Part shown: piece by piece, positions 1 to 8,114 of the stretch
Numbering within the stretch: position 1 is the first letter of the stretch
Layout: every line of letters starts with the position of its first letter
From: Planctomyces sp. SH-PL62
Lineage (GTDB): Bacteria > Planctomycetota > Planctomycetia > Isosphaerales > Isosphaeraceae
Assembly: GCF_001610895.1 (NCBI RefSeq)
Contig: NZ_CP011273.1
Span: 992,001 to 1,056,000 of the forward strand
Direction: 5' to 3'
DNA length: 64,000 nt
The notes under the pieces: generated by a model
What the model was told of the DNA's origin: nothing
The model's database searches: none
Seen by the model: only the letters and a program-made list of their open reading frames with translations
Program-made: the position numbers and the translations under genes

Positions 1-354
1 CGCCAATCCGGTCGACACCGCTTCCCAAAGGGCCTGGTGGGTGTGGACCACGTCGAGTTCGCCGCGAAGCCGCCGGAGTGCCCGGACAAGCCCGGCGACG
101 AACGACACGGCGAAGAGGGGGCCTCGGTCGGACGTCTTGATCCAGCGGTGGATCTGGACGCCGCGGTATTCCTCGTCGTCGATCGGATAGCCGGGGACGG
201 ACCGCGTGAGGACGCGGACCGAGAACCCCCGGCGCACCAGTTCGACCCCCTGCGCCAGGGCCTGTCGCTCGGCGCCGCTGGCGAAGGGGTGGAAGTAGCT
301 GACGACCAGGCCGACTCGCAGGGGACGGTCGAGCGACGGGGGGCGATCAATCAC
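1..354 (-). CDS. GT4-family glycosyltransferase, N-terminal part (3' end cut by window)
   Basis: Reading from a GTG start at 354, the visible 118 codons give an N-terminal GT-B Rossmann half: a first strand with VGLVVSYFHPFASGAERQ, then VRVLTRSVPGYP and ELDVVHTHQALWE. The VSYFHP-SGAE pattern followed by DVVHTH is typical of GT4 (WcaA/RfaB-like) sugar transferases that build polysaccharides from nucleotide sugars in the cytoplasm. The GTG start overlaps the stop of the upstream DUF2007 gene by 8 bases, so the two are probably translated together. The C-terminal donor-binding half lies outside the window, so the sugar cannot be guessed. The family assignment is fairly safe; the exact role is not. 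Confidence 0.8.
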   Translation of the reverse strand, partial: MIDRPPSLDRPLRVGLVVSYFHPFASGAERQALAQGVELVRRGFSVRVLTRSVPGYPIDDEEYRGVQIHRWIKTSDRGPLFAVSFVAGLVRALRRLRGELDVVHTHQALWEAVSTGLA

Positions 355-616
355 TGATCGGTTCGTGGACGTGCTTCAGGTCTTTGAAGTGGGGGTAGTT
401 GGAGAGGACTGCGACGGCCCTCCGGGCGTTGTTCCCCGTGACGTAGACGCCGTGGCCGGATTCGAAGGGCAGGCCTCCGAAGACGCCGCCGGCCGTCGTG
501 GCGTCGCTTCGGGCCGGGATGCCCTCGTCCTTGAGAAGGTTGACGACCAGGGTCGCCTCCACCTCGTTGGCGACCTCGCAGAGGCGGACCTCTTCAGACT
601 GGAGTTCGTCGCTCAT
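347..616 (-). CDS. Small DUF2007-like protein
   Basis: An 89-residue cytoplasmic protein preceded by a strong Shine-Dalgarno (GGGAGGAGAGG about 7 bases before ATG). The core EVANEVEATLVVNLLKDEGIP followed later by GVYVTGNNARRAVAVL matches the DUF2007 (putative signal-transducing protein) pattern, in which a small alpha/beta fold starts with 'xxEAxLixxxLeaxGI' and ends with a strand and helix holding the 'A..AL' segment. Biochemical role is unknown. It lies directly upstream of the glycosyltransferase with overlapping stop and start codons, which suggests one transcript, but nothing in the protein itself points to sugar chemistry. Confidence 0.7.
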   Translation of the reverse strand: MSDELQSEEVRLCEVANEVEATLVVNLLKDEGIPARSDATTAGGVFGGLPFESGHGVYVTGNNARRAVAVLSNYPHFKDLKHVHEPISD

Positions 617-745
617 CGGATTCCTCTCCTCCCTCGGAGCCGGGGCGACGCCCGGGCCCTGGATGGCCCGGGCGTCGGTCGTGGGCGTGGATCGCGGCGG
701 CGGGACGAGGATGGACCTCGACCCGCCGTCGCTCCCGCCGTTGGT

Positions 746-1993
746 TCAGCGGGTGATGGTCAGGCTGGGGACGTCCCGGCCCTGGTCGTCGATGATCAGG
801 CCGTTGCTGACGGTGATCTCGCTGACGGCATAGACGCGCCCGCTGGGCATCGAGACCTTGACGGTCCAGTCGCCGTCGGGGACGCGGACGGCGAATCGGC
901 CGAAGGCGTCGGTCATGGCGGTCCGTTCGTCGAACGCGCCGGTGCGATTGGAGAGCAGGACGCGGACGCCCTCCTCGGGCTCGCTGCTGACGCGTTCGCG
1001 GACCCGACCGAAGAGGACGTTGCGGGTGGCCGGATCGACGGCGCGGGCCGGGTCATAGACCGGACGGAGCGATTCGCGGCGGTTGAACCCCAGGTTGTCC
1101 TGGGGCGCGGGGAGCAGGCCGTCGTCGGCCGGGGTCGACGGCGGGGGCGTCTCGTCCGCGGCGCCCTTGGGGGCGGGACCGGCGGGGGCCGGGGCCGGGA
1201 TCGGGGCCGGGGCGTTCGATTCGCCGTCCGGGCGGGCCGTCGACTGCTGCCGCTCGACCGACTGCGGGGCCGGGGGGGTCGCCGTTTCGGCCGCGGCGGG
1301 TGCGGGCTTCGACTCGACGGGGGCCGTCCTCGGGGTCGTGCGGGGCCGGGCGACCGGGTCGACGTTCGACGGCAGCGCCGGGGCCTCGTCCAGATCCTCG
1401 TCCAACCGCGCGCTCGGGGCTCGGCGGGCCGGCTCGGTCGCCGGGCGAGAGGCCGCCGGTTCCGGGGCGATCACGCGAATCGACGTCGGCTCGACCACGG
1501 CGTCGCCGCAGCAGGCGGTCGACGGCATGTACGCGGTCGCGACGACGCCGCGATCCACGACCATCGGCGCGCTGGAGAACGTGGTCGGCACGACGTAGGA
1601 GGTCGGGTAGTACAGGGTGGTCGGGAAGTAGTTGGCCGCGTAGCTCGTCGCATAGTAGGTCCGGCCGGTCGGGATCAGGCGACGGCCGAAGAGGCTGCGG
1701 CGGAATCGCGTCTCGTAGTACGTGGGGACGACGTAGCTGCTGGGGACGACGTAGCTCGTCGGCGCGAGCACGACGCTGTCGGTGGCGTAGGCCGTCGCAT
1801 AGACGGTCGGCGCGACGTAGGAGGTCGGCACGACGTAGGACGCGGCGAGGTAGGACGGAACGCTCGTCACGCTCGACGTCGGCACCCAATCCACCGTCTC
1901 GACCCAGACGTCGTACGCCAAAGCGTCGCGCCCGGTGCCCATCGCCCAGAGAGTCGCCGCCAGGAGGAGCGACCAAAAGCCACGGGAGCGCAT
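746..1993 (-). CDS. Secreted protein with Tyr-rich PTSYVVP repeats and C-terminal carboxypeptidase-regulatory-like domain
   Basis: A 415-residue protein. The start at 1993 (MRSRGFWSLLLAATLWAMG) gives a good signal peptide ending near DALA and has AGGA 9 bases upstream; an in-frame ATG at 2077 would add 28 residues ahead of the signal and is less likely. Residues ~30-150 are built of short repeats of the type (P)TSYVVP, TSYVAP, SSYVVP, PTSYVVPTT. Residues ~170-330 are a disordered Pro/Ala/Arg-rich linker. The last ~90 residues (FGRVRERVSSEPEEGVRVLL, TDAFGRFAVRVPDGDWTVKV) form a beta-sandwich like CarboxypepD_reg. Probably a cell-surface or periplasmic structural protein. No enzymatic motif is visible. 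Confidence 0.75.
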   Translation of the reverse strand: MRSRGFWSLLLAATLWAMGTGRDALAYDVWVETVDWVPTSSVTSVPSYLAASYVVPTSYVAPTVYATAYATDSVVLAPTSYVVPSSYVVPTYYETRFRRSLFGRRLIPTGRTYYATSYAANYFPTTLYYPTSYVVPTTFSSAPMVVDRGVVATAYMPSTACCGDAVVEPTSIRVIAPEPAASRPATEPARRAPSARLDEDLDEAPALPSNVDPVARPRTTPRTAPVESKPAPAAAETATPPAPQSVERQQSTARPDGESNAPAPIPAPAPAGPAPKGAADETPPPSTPADDGLLPAPQDNLGFNRRESLRPVYDPARAVDPATRNVLFGRVRERVSSEPEEGVRVLLSNRTGAFDERTAMTDAFGRFAVRVPDGDWTVKVSMPSGRVYAVSEITVSNGLIIDDQGRDVPSLTITR

Positions 1994-2648
1994 CGTAGGT
2001 ATCCTCGAAAGATGCTCGACAGGGCCCCGGTGAACCACCACGGCTTCATGCGCAGGGCCGCCGAACGACAACATCATAACAACTTTACAATGCGGACCAA
2101 GGAGTCCGCCTTGTTATGAAGGGGGCGAGTTTGGCGATTGCAGCGGTTGCGCGGGAGGCTCGTCGTCGGCATGAAGGTTTAAGCTCGCGAACCGTGTGCC
2201 GGAATGCCGGGGCCGGCGTCGGCCGGTCGGGTCGCCGCGCGCGTTCGGACGGGTCGTCCCGGTTGCGGAGGAGGAGATGGAGGCGGCGGGATCGGTCGTC
2301 AGACCTGGTGGACGCCTCGGCACGGAGGCGGATCCCATCTCGCGCCGCCGGCGGCGACGACGAAACGGACCGACCTGGGAGTCACGCCCGGCCGCCCGCT
2401 CGTTAAACTAGACTTGTACCTCTTCCAAGCAACGCAGCCGCTCATGTCACGGCCCGGGCCTGGGAGAGCCGTCGTCCGATCTCGGCCGCCGAATGGGCTT
2501 TCCCACGCGGCGGGCACGAACTAGTCTTGAGTGACGGGCGTCGACGTCGTCCCCCTCCGCCTGGAGCGGGAGCGCCGCGGACGCGGGAGTCCGTCGGGAC
2601 GATTCATGCGGCGAATGCCCTCCACGCTGGAAGTAGGATCGATCGCCC
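1994..2648. other. Intergenic region between divergent genes
   Basis: About 650 bases without a convincing gene on either strand; the open frames here are arginine-rich and lack family resemblance. It must hold promoters for the repeat protein on the minus strand and the O-antigen-ligase-like gene on the plus strand. Its one clear structure is the nested inverted repeat at 2075-2118. Confidence 0.6.
2075..2118. promoter_or_regulatory. Nested inverted repeat upstream of the PTSYVVP-repeat gene
   Basis: CATAACAA at 2075-2082 pairs perfectly with TTGTTATG at 2111-2118, and inside it GCGGAC at 2092-2097 pairs with GTCCGC at 2104-2109. It lies about 80-125 bases upstream of the start at 1993, in an AT-richer pocket. 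It could be an operator, or an RNA hairpin in the leader. The function is inferred only from position and symmetry. Confidence 0.35.
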
Positions 2649-4568
2649 GTGGCTATCCTGGTGCCCATCGCCCTCATCGGCTGGATCCCGGTCTCCCTGA
2701 TCCTGTTCACCATCCTCCCCCGTCGGGTGGCCGTGGTGACGATGCTCCTGGGCGCCTGGCTCTTTCTCCCGGCCTCCGGGATCAAGCTGGGCGGCCTGCC
2801 GGATTACACCAAGACCGGGGCGGTGAGCTACGGCGGCCTGCTCGCCAGCCTGATCTTCACGCCGGAGCGGTTCCAGCGGCTGCGATGGTCGATCGTGGAC
2901 CTGGGCGCTCTTCTTTATTGCAGCGCGGGGTTCCTGGCATCGGTCGCGAACGGTCTGGGGCCGTATGACGGACTGTCGTCGGCGTTCGGCACGGTGGTCA
3001 CCTGGGGCATCCCCTATCTCCTGGGTCGCCTGCACCTGGATTCCGCCGCCGACTTTCGCGCGCTCCTGGTGGCGATGGTGGTGGGGGCCGTCATCTACAT
3101 CCCTCTGTGCTGTCTCGAGATGGTGATCGGCCCCATCCTGGCCTCGAAGGTCTACAGTCTGACCTTCTGGGACGACGTCCGCCTGGGAGGCTACCGACCG
3201 CGGGTTTTCCTCTATAAAGGGCTGGAACTCGGGCTGTGGATGAGTTTCGCCAGCCTCACCGGCATCTGGCTCTGGAGGTGCGGCTCGCTGAGGCGCCTGT
3301 TCGGCCTCCCGTTCGGGGCCGTGGTGCTCCCCGCCCTGGTCGTCACGACGATCCTCTGCCGGGCCAGCGGCGCGATCTTGTTGCTGGGGGTGGGCGTCCT
3401 GGTGCTCTGGCTCTCCAGCAGGCTCGGCAGACGCTTGCCGATGATCTTGCTGATCGCGACGACCTTCCTCTATATCGGGGTCCGGGTCTCGGACAGCTGG
3501 GACTACCAGGGGTTGATCACGTTCCTGGCCAAGAATTTCGACCCCAAGCGTGCGCAGTCGCTGGAGTTCCGATTCCAGAACGAGGACCTGCTCATCGCCA
3601 GGGCGGTCCAGCAGCCCGTCTTCGGATGGGGCGGATGGGGTCGGTCGCGGGTCTACACCGAGTCCGGCAAGGACCTCACGATCACCGACGGCCTCTGGGT
3701 CATCTTGCTGGGCTCTTCCGGGTGTGTGGGGCTGTTTTCGTTTGTGAGCCTTTTGCTGGGGCCGGCGATCCTGTTCGTGAAGCGATATCCGGCCCGACGT
3801 TGGACCGAGCCCGACGTGGGGGAGATGGCGGTGGTCTCCTGCTTCCTCGGGCTCTACTCGATCGACTGCCTGCTGAACGCGTTCCCGAATGCGGTGTACG
3901 CCGTTGCGGCCGGGGGCCTGGCGTCGCGGCTGGCGGCGGGGGCGCGAGCCCTCGTCGACGATCGAGAGCACATCGCGTCCTCCGAGGACGACCGTCCGGG
4001 CGAGCCCGCCGAGGCCTCGGTCGAGGTCCGCCTGGCCGAGCGCTACATCGCGATGGCGAGGACTTCTCGGATCGCGGGGGCGTGCGACGAGGCGGCGGCG
4101 GCCCGTCGCCACGCTCTCGAACTCCTCGTCGGCCGGCTCGACGTCGACCCTTCCGACGGCGTCGCGGCGCGGATGCGGCTCGATTGCCTGAACGACCTGG
4201 GCTGGTTGCTGGCCACTCGACCGGACCCCGGTCCCAACGATCGGGCCGCGGCGGCCGAACTCGCCCGCGAGGCCGTCGCGATCGCCCCCGAGGAGCCGAC
4301 CTACTGGAATACGCTGGCGTTGGCCCTCTGCCGCGCCGGCGACGAGGCCGGGGCCCTCGCCGCGGCGCGACGCTCGATGGAGCTCGACGCCTCCTGGAAC
4401 GGCTACGACATGGCCGTGCTGGCGCTGGGCGAGGCGCGGATGGGGAGGCGGGACGAGGCCGCCCGATGGCTCGTCGAGGCCTCCCGATGGCGCGACGAGC
4501 GGGGCGGCGCGCCCGACCCGACGCTCGACGCCCTCGTCCGCGACGCCGAGGCCGCCCTCGCCTCGTAA
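2649..4568 (+). CDS. O-antigen ligase/polymerase-like membrane protein with C-terminal TPR-like region
   Basis: A 639-residue protein from a GTG start. Residues 1 to ~430 are strongly hydrophobic with about ten membrane helices and carry PVFGWGGWGRSRVYTESG in a periplasm-facing loop, the position and style of the Wzy_C loop in O-antigen ligases and polymerases. The rest (~445-639) is soluble, Ala/Arg-rich and helical, with repeats like AAAELAREAVAIAPEEPTYW and AAARRSMELDASWNGYDMAV that read as TPR units. Some bacterial Wzy/WaaL-like proteins carry TPR tails. It is likely an inner-membrane enzyme that polymerises or ligates a surface polysaccharide; the substrate is unknown. It converges with the JAB gene, 34 bases apart. 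Confidence 0.7.
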   Translation: MAILVPIALIGWIPVSLILFTILPRRVAVVTMLLGAWLFLPASGIKLGGLPDYTKTGAVSYGGLLASLIFTPERFQRLRWSIVDLGALLYCSAGFLASVANGLGPYDGLSSAFGTVVTWGIPYLLGRLHLDSAADFRALLVAMVVGAVIYIPLCCLEMVIGPILASKVYSLTFWDDVRLGGYRPRVFLYKGLELGLWMSFASLTGIWLWRCGSLRRLFGLPFGAVVLPALVVTTILCRASGAILLLGVGVLVLWLSSRLGRRLPMILLIATTFLYIGVRVSDSWDYQGLITFLAKNFDPKRAQSLEFRFQNEDLLIARAVQQPVFGWGGWGRSRVYTESGKDLTITDGLWVILLGSSGCVGLFSFVSLLLGPAILFVKRYPARRWTEPDVGEMAVVSCFLGLYSIDCLLNAFPNAVYAVAAGGLASRLAAGARALVDDREHIASSEDDRPGEPAEASVEVRLAERYIAMARTSRIAGACDEAAAARRHALELLVGRLDVDPSDGVAARMRLDCLNDLGWLLATRPDPGPNDRAAAAELAREAVAIAPEEPTYWNTLALALCRAGDEAGALAAARRSMELDASWNGYDMAVLALGEARMGRRDEAARWLVEASRWRDERGGAPDPTLDALVRDAEAALAS

Positions 4569-4602
4569 GGCCGAGGACGGCGCCCGGATCGGCCGGGCTC
4601 TC

Positions 4603-5988
4603 TCAGGAGTTCCGGCGCGAATCCGCCTCGTGGGAGAGCGGCGACGGCTCCGACAGCCCCCGGTAGTAGAAGAAGACGGCCGTGAGGGCCAGGAGCAGGC
4701 TCGACAGGGCCCCGGCGTAGGACAGCAGCCGGTAGCGGGCCAGCACGTCGTGCGTCTCGGCCGCCTTCTTGCCGTCCGCGGTGGCGAGGATCGCCCGCTG
4801 CTCCCGGATCTCTCGGAGGTGCTCGTCGGCGGCCTGCTCCAGCACGGCCACCCGCTCGCGGAGCCTGGGCGCCTCCTTGGCGTCGGCCTCGTAAGTCGTC
4901 AGCGACTTCCTCGCGGCTTCCAGCTCGGACTGGAGCGAGCCGGAGAGGGTCGCCAGGTCCTTCACGCGCACCCCGAGGGCCTCGTTGACCGACGCCTGGG
5001 CGGCGAGCTGCCGGCGGGCCTCGTCGCGGGTCCGGGCGAGCTTCTCGTAACGCTCGACGAACAGCTCGGGCGTCTCGCCGCCGACCTTCTCCAGCAGCAT
5101 GTCGACCGCGACCTTGCGCCCGGCCGCCGACTCGTCGACCTCCCGGCCCAGTGAGGCGATCGCCTCGGCCTGCTCCGCGAGCCGGGCGTCGACCCGGACC
5201 AGCCAGTAGCCGGCCGCGGCCGTCAGGACGAGCAGCAAGGTCCCGAGGAACCCCAGGAGCGCGGCCAGCGCCAGGCGGTCGCCGGGGCCTTCGAGGGGCG
5301 GGGCGGGTCGGTTCAGCATCTTGATCAGCTCCGCCTCGAGGCGAGGGGAAAGGGACGCGCCGACGCCGCCGTCGGGCGATCCCGGAAGGTTCTCCAGCTG
5401 GTCGACCAACCGGGAGAGCGCCACCCGGCCGGAACGCTCTGCGCAGAGGTGGAAGCCGCCGACCTGGACCATCTTGCCGTCCGACCACTGGAAGAACCCG
5501 CGCGTCCCCTGGATCGGGTCGACGACGTAGGCCGTCTGCAACGGCTGGGAGAAGAAGTTCTGGTGGATGAACAGGTCGTGATGCGACAGGAAGATCCCGA
5601 AATTCGGATGCGTGTGATACCAGCCGACGACGTCCAGGTCGGGGTGGAGGCGGTCCCGCTCGCGCGTGATCTCCTCCCAGGAGTCGTGGGTGTAGGTGAA
5701 GCTGGCCTGGGTGTTGGCGTAGTGCTTGGCCGGGAGCGCCTGGGTGATCCAGACGAAGGGGCGGCCGGTCGCCGGGTCGACGCATTCCTTCCCCAGCAGG
5801 ACGCCCCCCAGTTCGACCGAGGTGTCGGAGAGCGCGTGCCGCTCGATCAGATCGGCCGGGCCGAGGTCCAGGAAGATCGGCAGGTCGTCGGGGGAGGGGC
5901 ACTGGCAGGCGACGCAGGCGAACCGGGCGTCCCGGTCGGGCCGCTTCTTCTTCGCCGGCTCGCGGAACCGGATCTCGCCGAAGACCAT
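4603..5988 (-). CDS. JAMM/JAB-domain isopeptidase-like protein with two membrane helices and a long coiled coil
   Basis: A 461-residue protein, last gene of the ubiquitin-like operon, starting 11 bases after the E1 stop. Residues ~45-190 are a JAB/MPN domain with an intact zinc metalloprotease signature: Glu59 in SVELGG, then H125-T-H127-P and S135-H-H-D138, exactly the HxHPx6SxxD spacing of active deubiquitinases. An N-terminal cluster C25-V-A-C-Q-C30 may bind metal. A membrane helix follows at ~239-262, then ~160 residues of heptad-rich coiled coil (265-430), then a second helix at ~432-450 and a short charged tail. The expected role is to cut the ubiquitin-like modifier from its targets or to process it, at the membrane. 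The JAB domain is certain; the topology is predicted. Confidence 0.88.
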   Translation of the reverse strand: MVFGEIRFREPAKKKRPDRDARFACVACQCPSPDDLPIFLDLGPADLIERHALSDTSVELGGVLLGKECVDPATGRPFVWITQALPAKHYANTQASFTYTHDSWEEITRERDRLHPDLDVVGWYHTHPNFGIFLSHHDLFIHQNFFSQPLQTAYVVDPIQGTRGFFQWSDGKMVQVGGFHLCAERSGRVALSRLVDQLENLPGSPDGGVGASLSPRLEAELIKMLNRPAPPLEGPGDRLALAALLGFLGTLLLVLTAAAGYWLVRVDARLAEQAEAIASLGREVDESAAGRKVAVDMLLEKVGGETPELFVERYEKLARTRDEARRQLAAQASVNEALGVRVKDLATLSGSLQSELEAARKSLTTYEADAKEAPRLRERVAVLEQAADEHLREIREQRAILATADGKKAAETHDVLARYRLLSYAGALSSLLLALTAVFFYYRGLSEPSPLSHEADSRRNS

Positions 5989-5999
5989 GTCGTCGCCGC

Positions 6000-7205
6000 T
6001 CAAGAGTCGCCCCCCCCGCCGGTCGCGAGGCGGTCGCGGTCGCCGTCCAGCAGGAAGAACCGCGACTCGCCGTCGCCGTCGACCCGGACCACGTCGAAGG
6101 GGGGGATGCCGAGTTCGGCGAGCGTTCGCGACGCCAGGGGCGAGCCCTCGGCGATCGCGCTGAGGACGACCGGCCGCGCGTCCTCGCGGCATTCCGGGCA
6201 GACGGCCTCGGACTGGCGGACCCGAGTCCTCGGCCGCATGATCTCCCGACGACCGCCGCAGCGCGGGCATTCCACGGCCTCGACCAGCTCGCGGTCGAGC
6301 CCGAGCGACATCGGCCCCGCCAGGCCCTCGCGGGCCGCCGCGTCGAACAACTCCCGGAGGGTCGCCGATCGGCCCAGCTCGATCGCGATCGGGCTGGGGT
6401 AGGTCTCGTGGCTCAGGCAGTCCTCGCGGAACGGCAGTTTCGTCGTGTAGAACTGGTTGGCGACCCCGTTGAAGACCATCGCGGAGCCCCCCGAGACGTC
6501 CATGCCGTGCACCAGCTTGAGCGCCTCCTGGACCTGCAGCGCCGCCATCATCGAGGCGATCGTCGGGGCGGTGGGGACCTTGCCGGCCAGGATCTCGTCG
6601 CGCTTCAGGAGCGGGCAGCTGTACCGCAGGTTCAAAAGCTGGTAGTCGCGCTCGGTCATCGTGCATTCGTAGCAGGCCGAGGTCGGCGGGGTGAAGACCT
6701 TGACGACCCCCTGGATCTCCTGGATGCCGGCGTCGATCCAGGGGACGCCCATCTTCCAGCACTGGCGGTTGACCCAGAGCCGGGCCTCGCGGTTGTCCAG
6801 GCAGCCGATGACCAGGTCGACGTGGGCGAAGAGGCCCAGGCCGACGTCGGTGATTACGTCGCCGTGGATCGGGATGAAGGCGACGTCGGGGTTCAGCTCG
6901 GTCGCGCGTCGGGCGGCGACGGCCGCCTTGGATCGGCCGCCGTCCTCGGCCCGGAAGAGGACCGACCGCGAGAGGTTCGAGGGCTCGACGACGTCGAGGT
7001 CGATGACGTAGGTGGTCCCCAGGCCGACGAGCGCGAGGTTCTTCAGCACCTCGTTCCCCAGCGCCCCCGCGCCGACCACGAGGACCTTCGCCGCGGCCAG
7101 CCGCTCCTGCTTCCACCAGGAGATGAGGCGGAGCCGGCCGTAGCGATCCTCGTCGTCGATGCGCAGGGGGGGCTCGTCGGTCGTGGGGGGCGGCTGCGTG
7201 GTCAT
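6000..7205 (-). CDS. E1-like ThiF-family ubiquitin-activating enzyme homologue
   Basis: A 401-residue protein. The start at 7205 follows GGGAG by 5 bases; upstream in-frame residues look non-coding. The adenylation domain has VVGAGALGNEV (ATP loop, residues 44-54), acidic residues in YVIDLDVVEP, the N-x-x-R pair of EPSNLSR (N77, R80), Lys93 and GCLDN (D137). Next comes CYEC (178-181) and then YSCP with Cys197, followed by TAPTIASM. That order matches eukaryotic UBA2/UBA3, where the Cys after the CxEC element is catalytic. A CPRC/CPEC pair (313-316, 336-339) suggests a zinc ribbon, and the final ~55 residues may be an E2-binding beta-grasp domain. It should adenylate the C-terminus of the Ubl encoded upstream and pass it to the E2. 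Confidence 0.9.
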   Translation of the reverse strand: MTTQPPPTTDEPPLRIDDEDRYGRLRLISWWKQERLAAAKVLVVGAGALGNEVLKNLALVGLGTTYVIDLDVVEPSNLSRSVLFRAEDGGRSKAAVAARRATELNPDVAFIPIHGDVITDVGLGLFAHVDLVIGCLDNREARLWVNRQCWKMGVPWIDAGIQEIQGVVKVFTPPTSACYECTMTERDYQLLNLRYSCPLLKRDEILAGKVPTAPTIASMMAALQVQEALKLVHGMDVSGGSAMVFNGVANQFYTTKLPFREDCLSHETYPSPIAIELGRSATLRELFDAAAREGLAGPMSLGLDRELVEAVECPRCGGRREIMRPRTRVRQSEAVCPECREDARPVVLSAIAEGSPLASRTLAELGIPPFDVVRVDGDGESRFFLLDGDRDRLATGGGGDS

Positions 7206-7254
7206 GGGGTCTCCCGCCTCGTCCCGGCCGGGCCGGCGCGGCGCGCTCTCATTC

Positions 7255-8034
7255 TCATTCGATGAAGAGGATGTCGCCCTCGTGGCGAGGGGCGGGCGGC
7301 GGCTCGACGGCGCGAGGGGCGTCGACGTTCGCATCCAGGATCACGACGCCTTCCTCGGCGGCGGCGGCCAATGTCGGCGAGGGGCGAGGGGCGTCCTCGA
7401 TCGGCCGATTCCGCCAGTCCAGGAACCGGCGCACGCGATCGGTCGCCGCTCCGCCCGCCCCGCTCAGGAAGCCCCTCGGGCTCGATCCGGCGTCGGTCCT
7501 CGGCGCGGTCGTCGCCGCGATCTCGGCCGCGACCATCTCGATCCGGCCCCGGGCCTCGCGGATGTCGCGGAGCGGGCGCGGATCGGTGGGGAAAGGGACC
7601 GAGGTCTGGTTGCCGGCCCAGAGGGCGGCGTCCCGGTTGTAGGGGCTCCGGACGTCGTAGTTGTGGTAGCGGGCCATGTCCCAGAGCATCGTGCAGAGCT
7701 CGTCGAGCTGGACGCTGGGGACCCAGTGCGTCCCGTAGCCCCCCAGGCAGACCATGCCGATTTCGGAGATGTTGGGATGGTAGACGGGGGTCAGCCAGCG
7801 GATTTCGGGCATCGACCGGGGGTAGGACGAGCCGAGCTTGATCTCGATCTGGTGCGCCGCCACCACCTTCACCTTGCCGTGCTCGCGCTGGAGGCCCTTG
7901 CCCCGGAAGTTGATCCGGTAGTGGTGCGGCGGTTCCCCCTGGGTTCGGAAGTCGAACACGGTGCTCTCGGCGCGGAGGCGCTCGAGGGCCGCCAGGTCGT
8001 TGCGGAGCCGCCGGAGTCTTGGCGAGTCATGCAT
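7255..8034 (-). CDS. E2-like ubiquitin-conjugating (UBC-fold) protein
   Basis: A 259-residue protein. Residues ~1-150 follow the UBC fold: an N-terminal helix, a beta meander, then YPRSMPEIRW and TPVYHPNI followed by GMVCLGG. The HPN triplet is at 86-88 and the candidate catalytic Cys is Cys96, in the same spacing as the HPNI-x3-G-x-(I/V)-C-L element of eukaryotic E2 enzymes. The remaining ~110 residues are not part of a standard E2: a helical part, a low-complexity linker and a conserved-looking acidic tail ending GDILFIE. It sits between the Ubl gene (80 bases upstream) and the E1 gene (49 bases downstream), so it very likely carries the thioester-linked Ubl. No RING-type E3 is visible nearby. 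Confidence 0.9.
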   Translation of the reverse strand: MHDSPRLRRLRNDLAALERLRAESTVFDFRTQGEPPHHYRINFRGKGLQREHGKVKVVAAHQIEIKLGSSYPRSMPEIRWLTPVYHPNISEIGMVCLGGYGTHWVPSVQLDELCTMLWDMARYHNYDVRSPYNRDAALWAGNQTSVPFPTDPRPLRDIREARGRIEMVAAEIAATTAPRTDAGSSPRGFLSGAGGAATDRVRRFLDWRNRPIEDAPRPSPTLAAAAEEGVVILDANVDAPRAVEPPPAPRHEGDILFIE

Positions 8035-8114
8035 GGTCGTGGATCCGTCTCGTCCCGCTTCCTTCCCACCCGTCCCGTCGAGACTTCCGCCCCCTCGCCT
8101 CGCCCCGGCCCGGC

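Noticed and set aside
2204-2524. Plus-strand open frame before the O-antigen-ligase-like gene
   Set aside because: Low-complexity Gly/Arg composition, no start signal and no resemblance to a protein family.
5449-6402. Long open frame antisense to the E1 and JAB genes
   Set aside because: It is the complement of two well-supported genes, has an Arg/Gly-rich composition created by high GC, and resembles no family.
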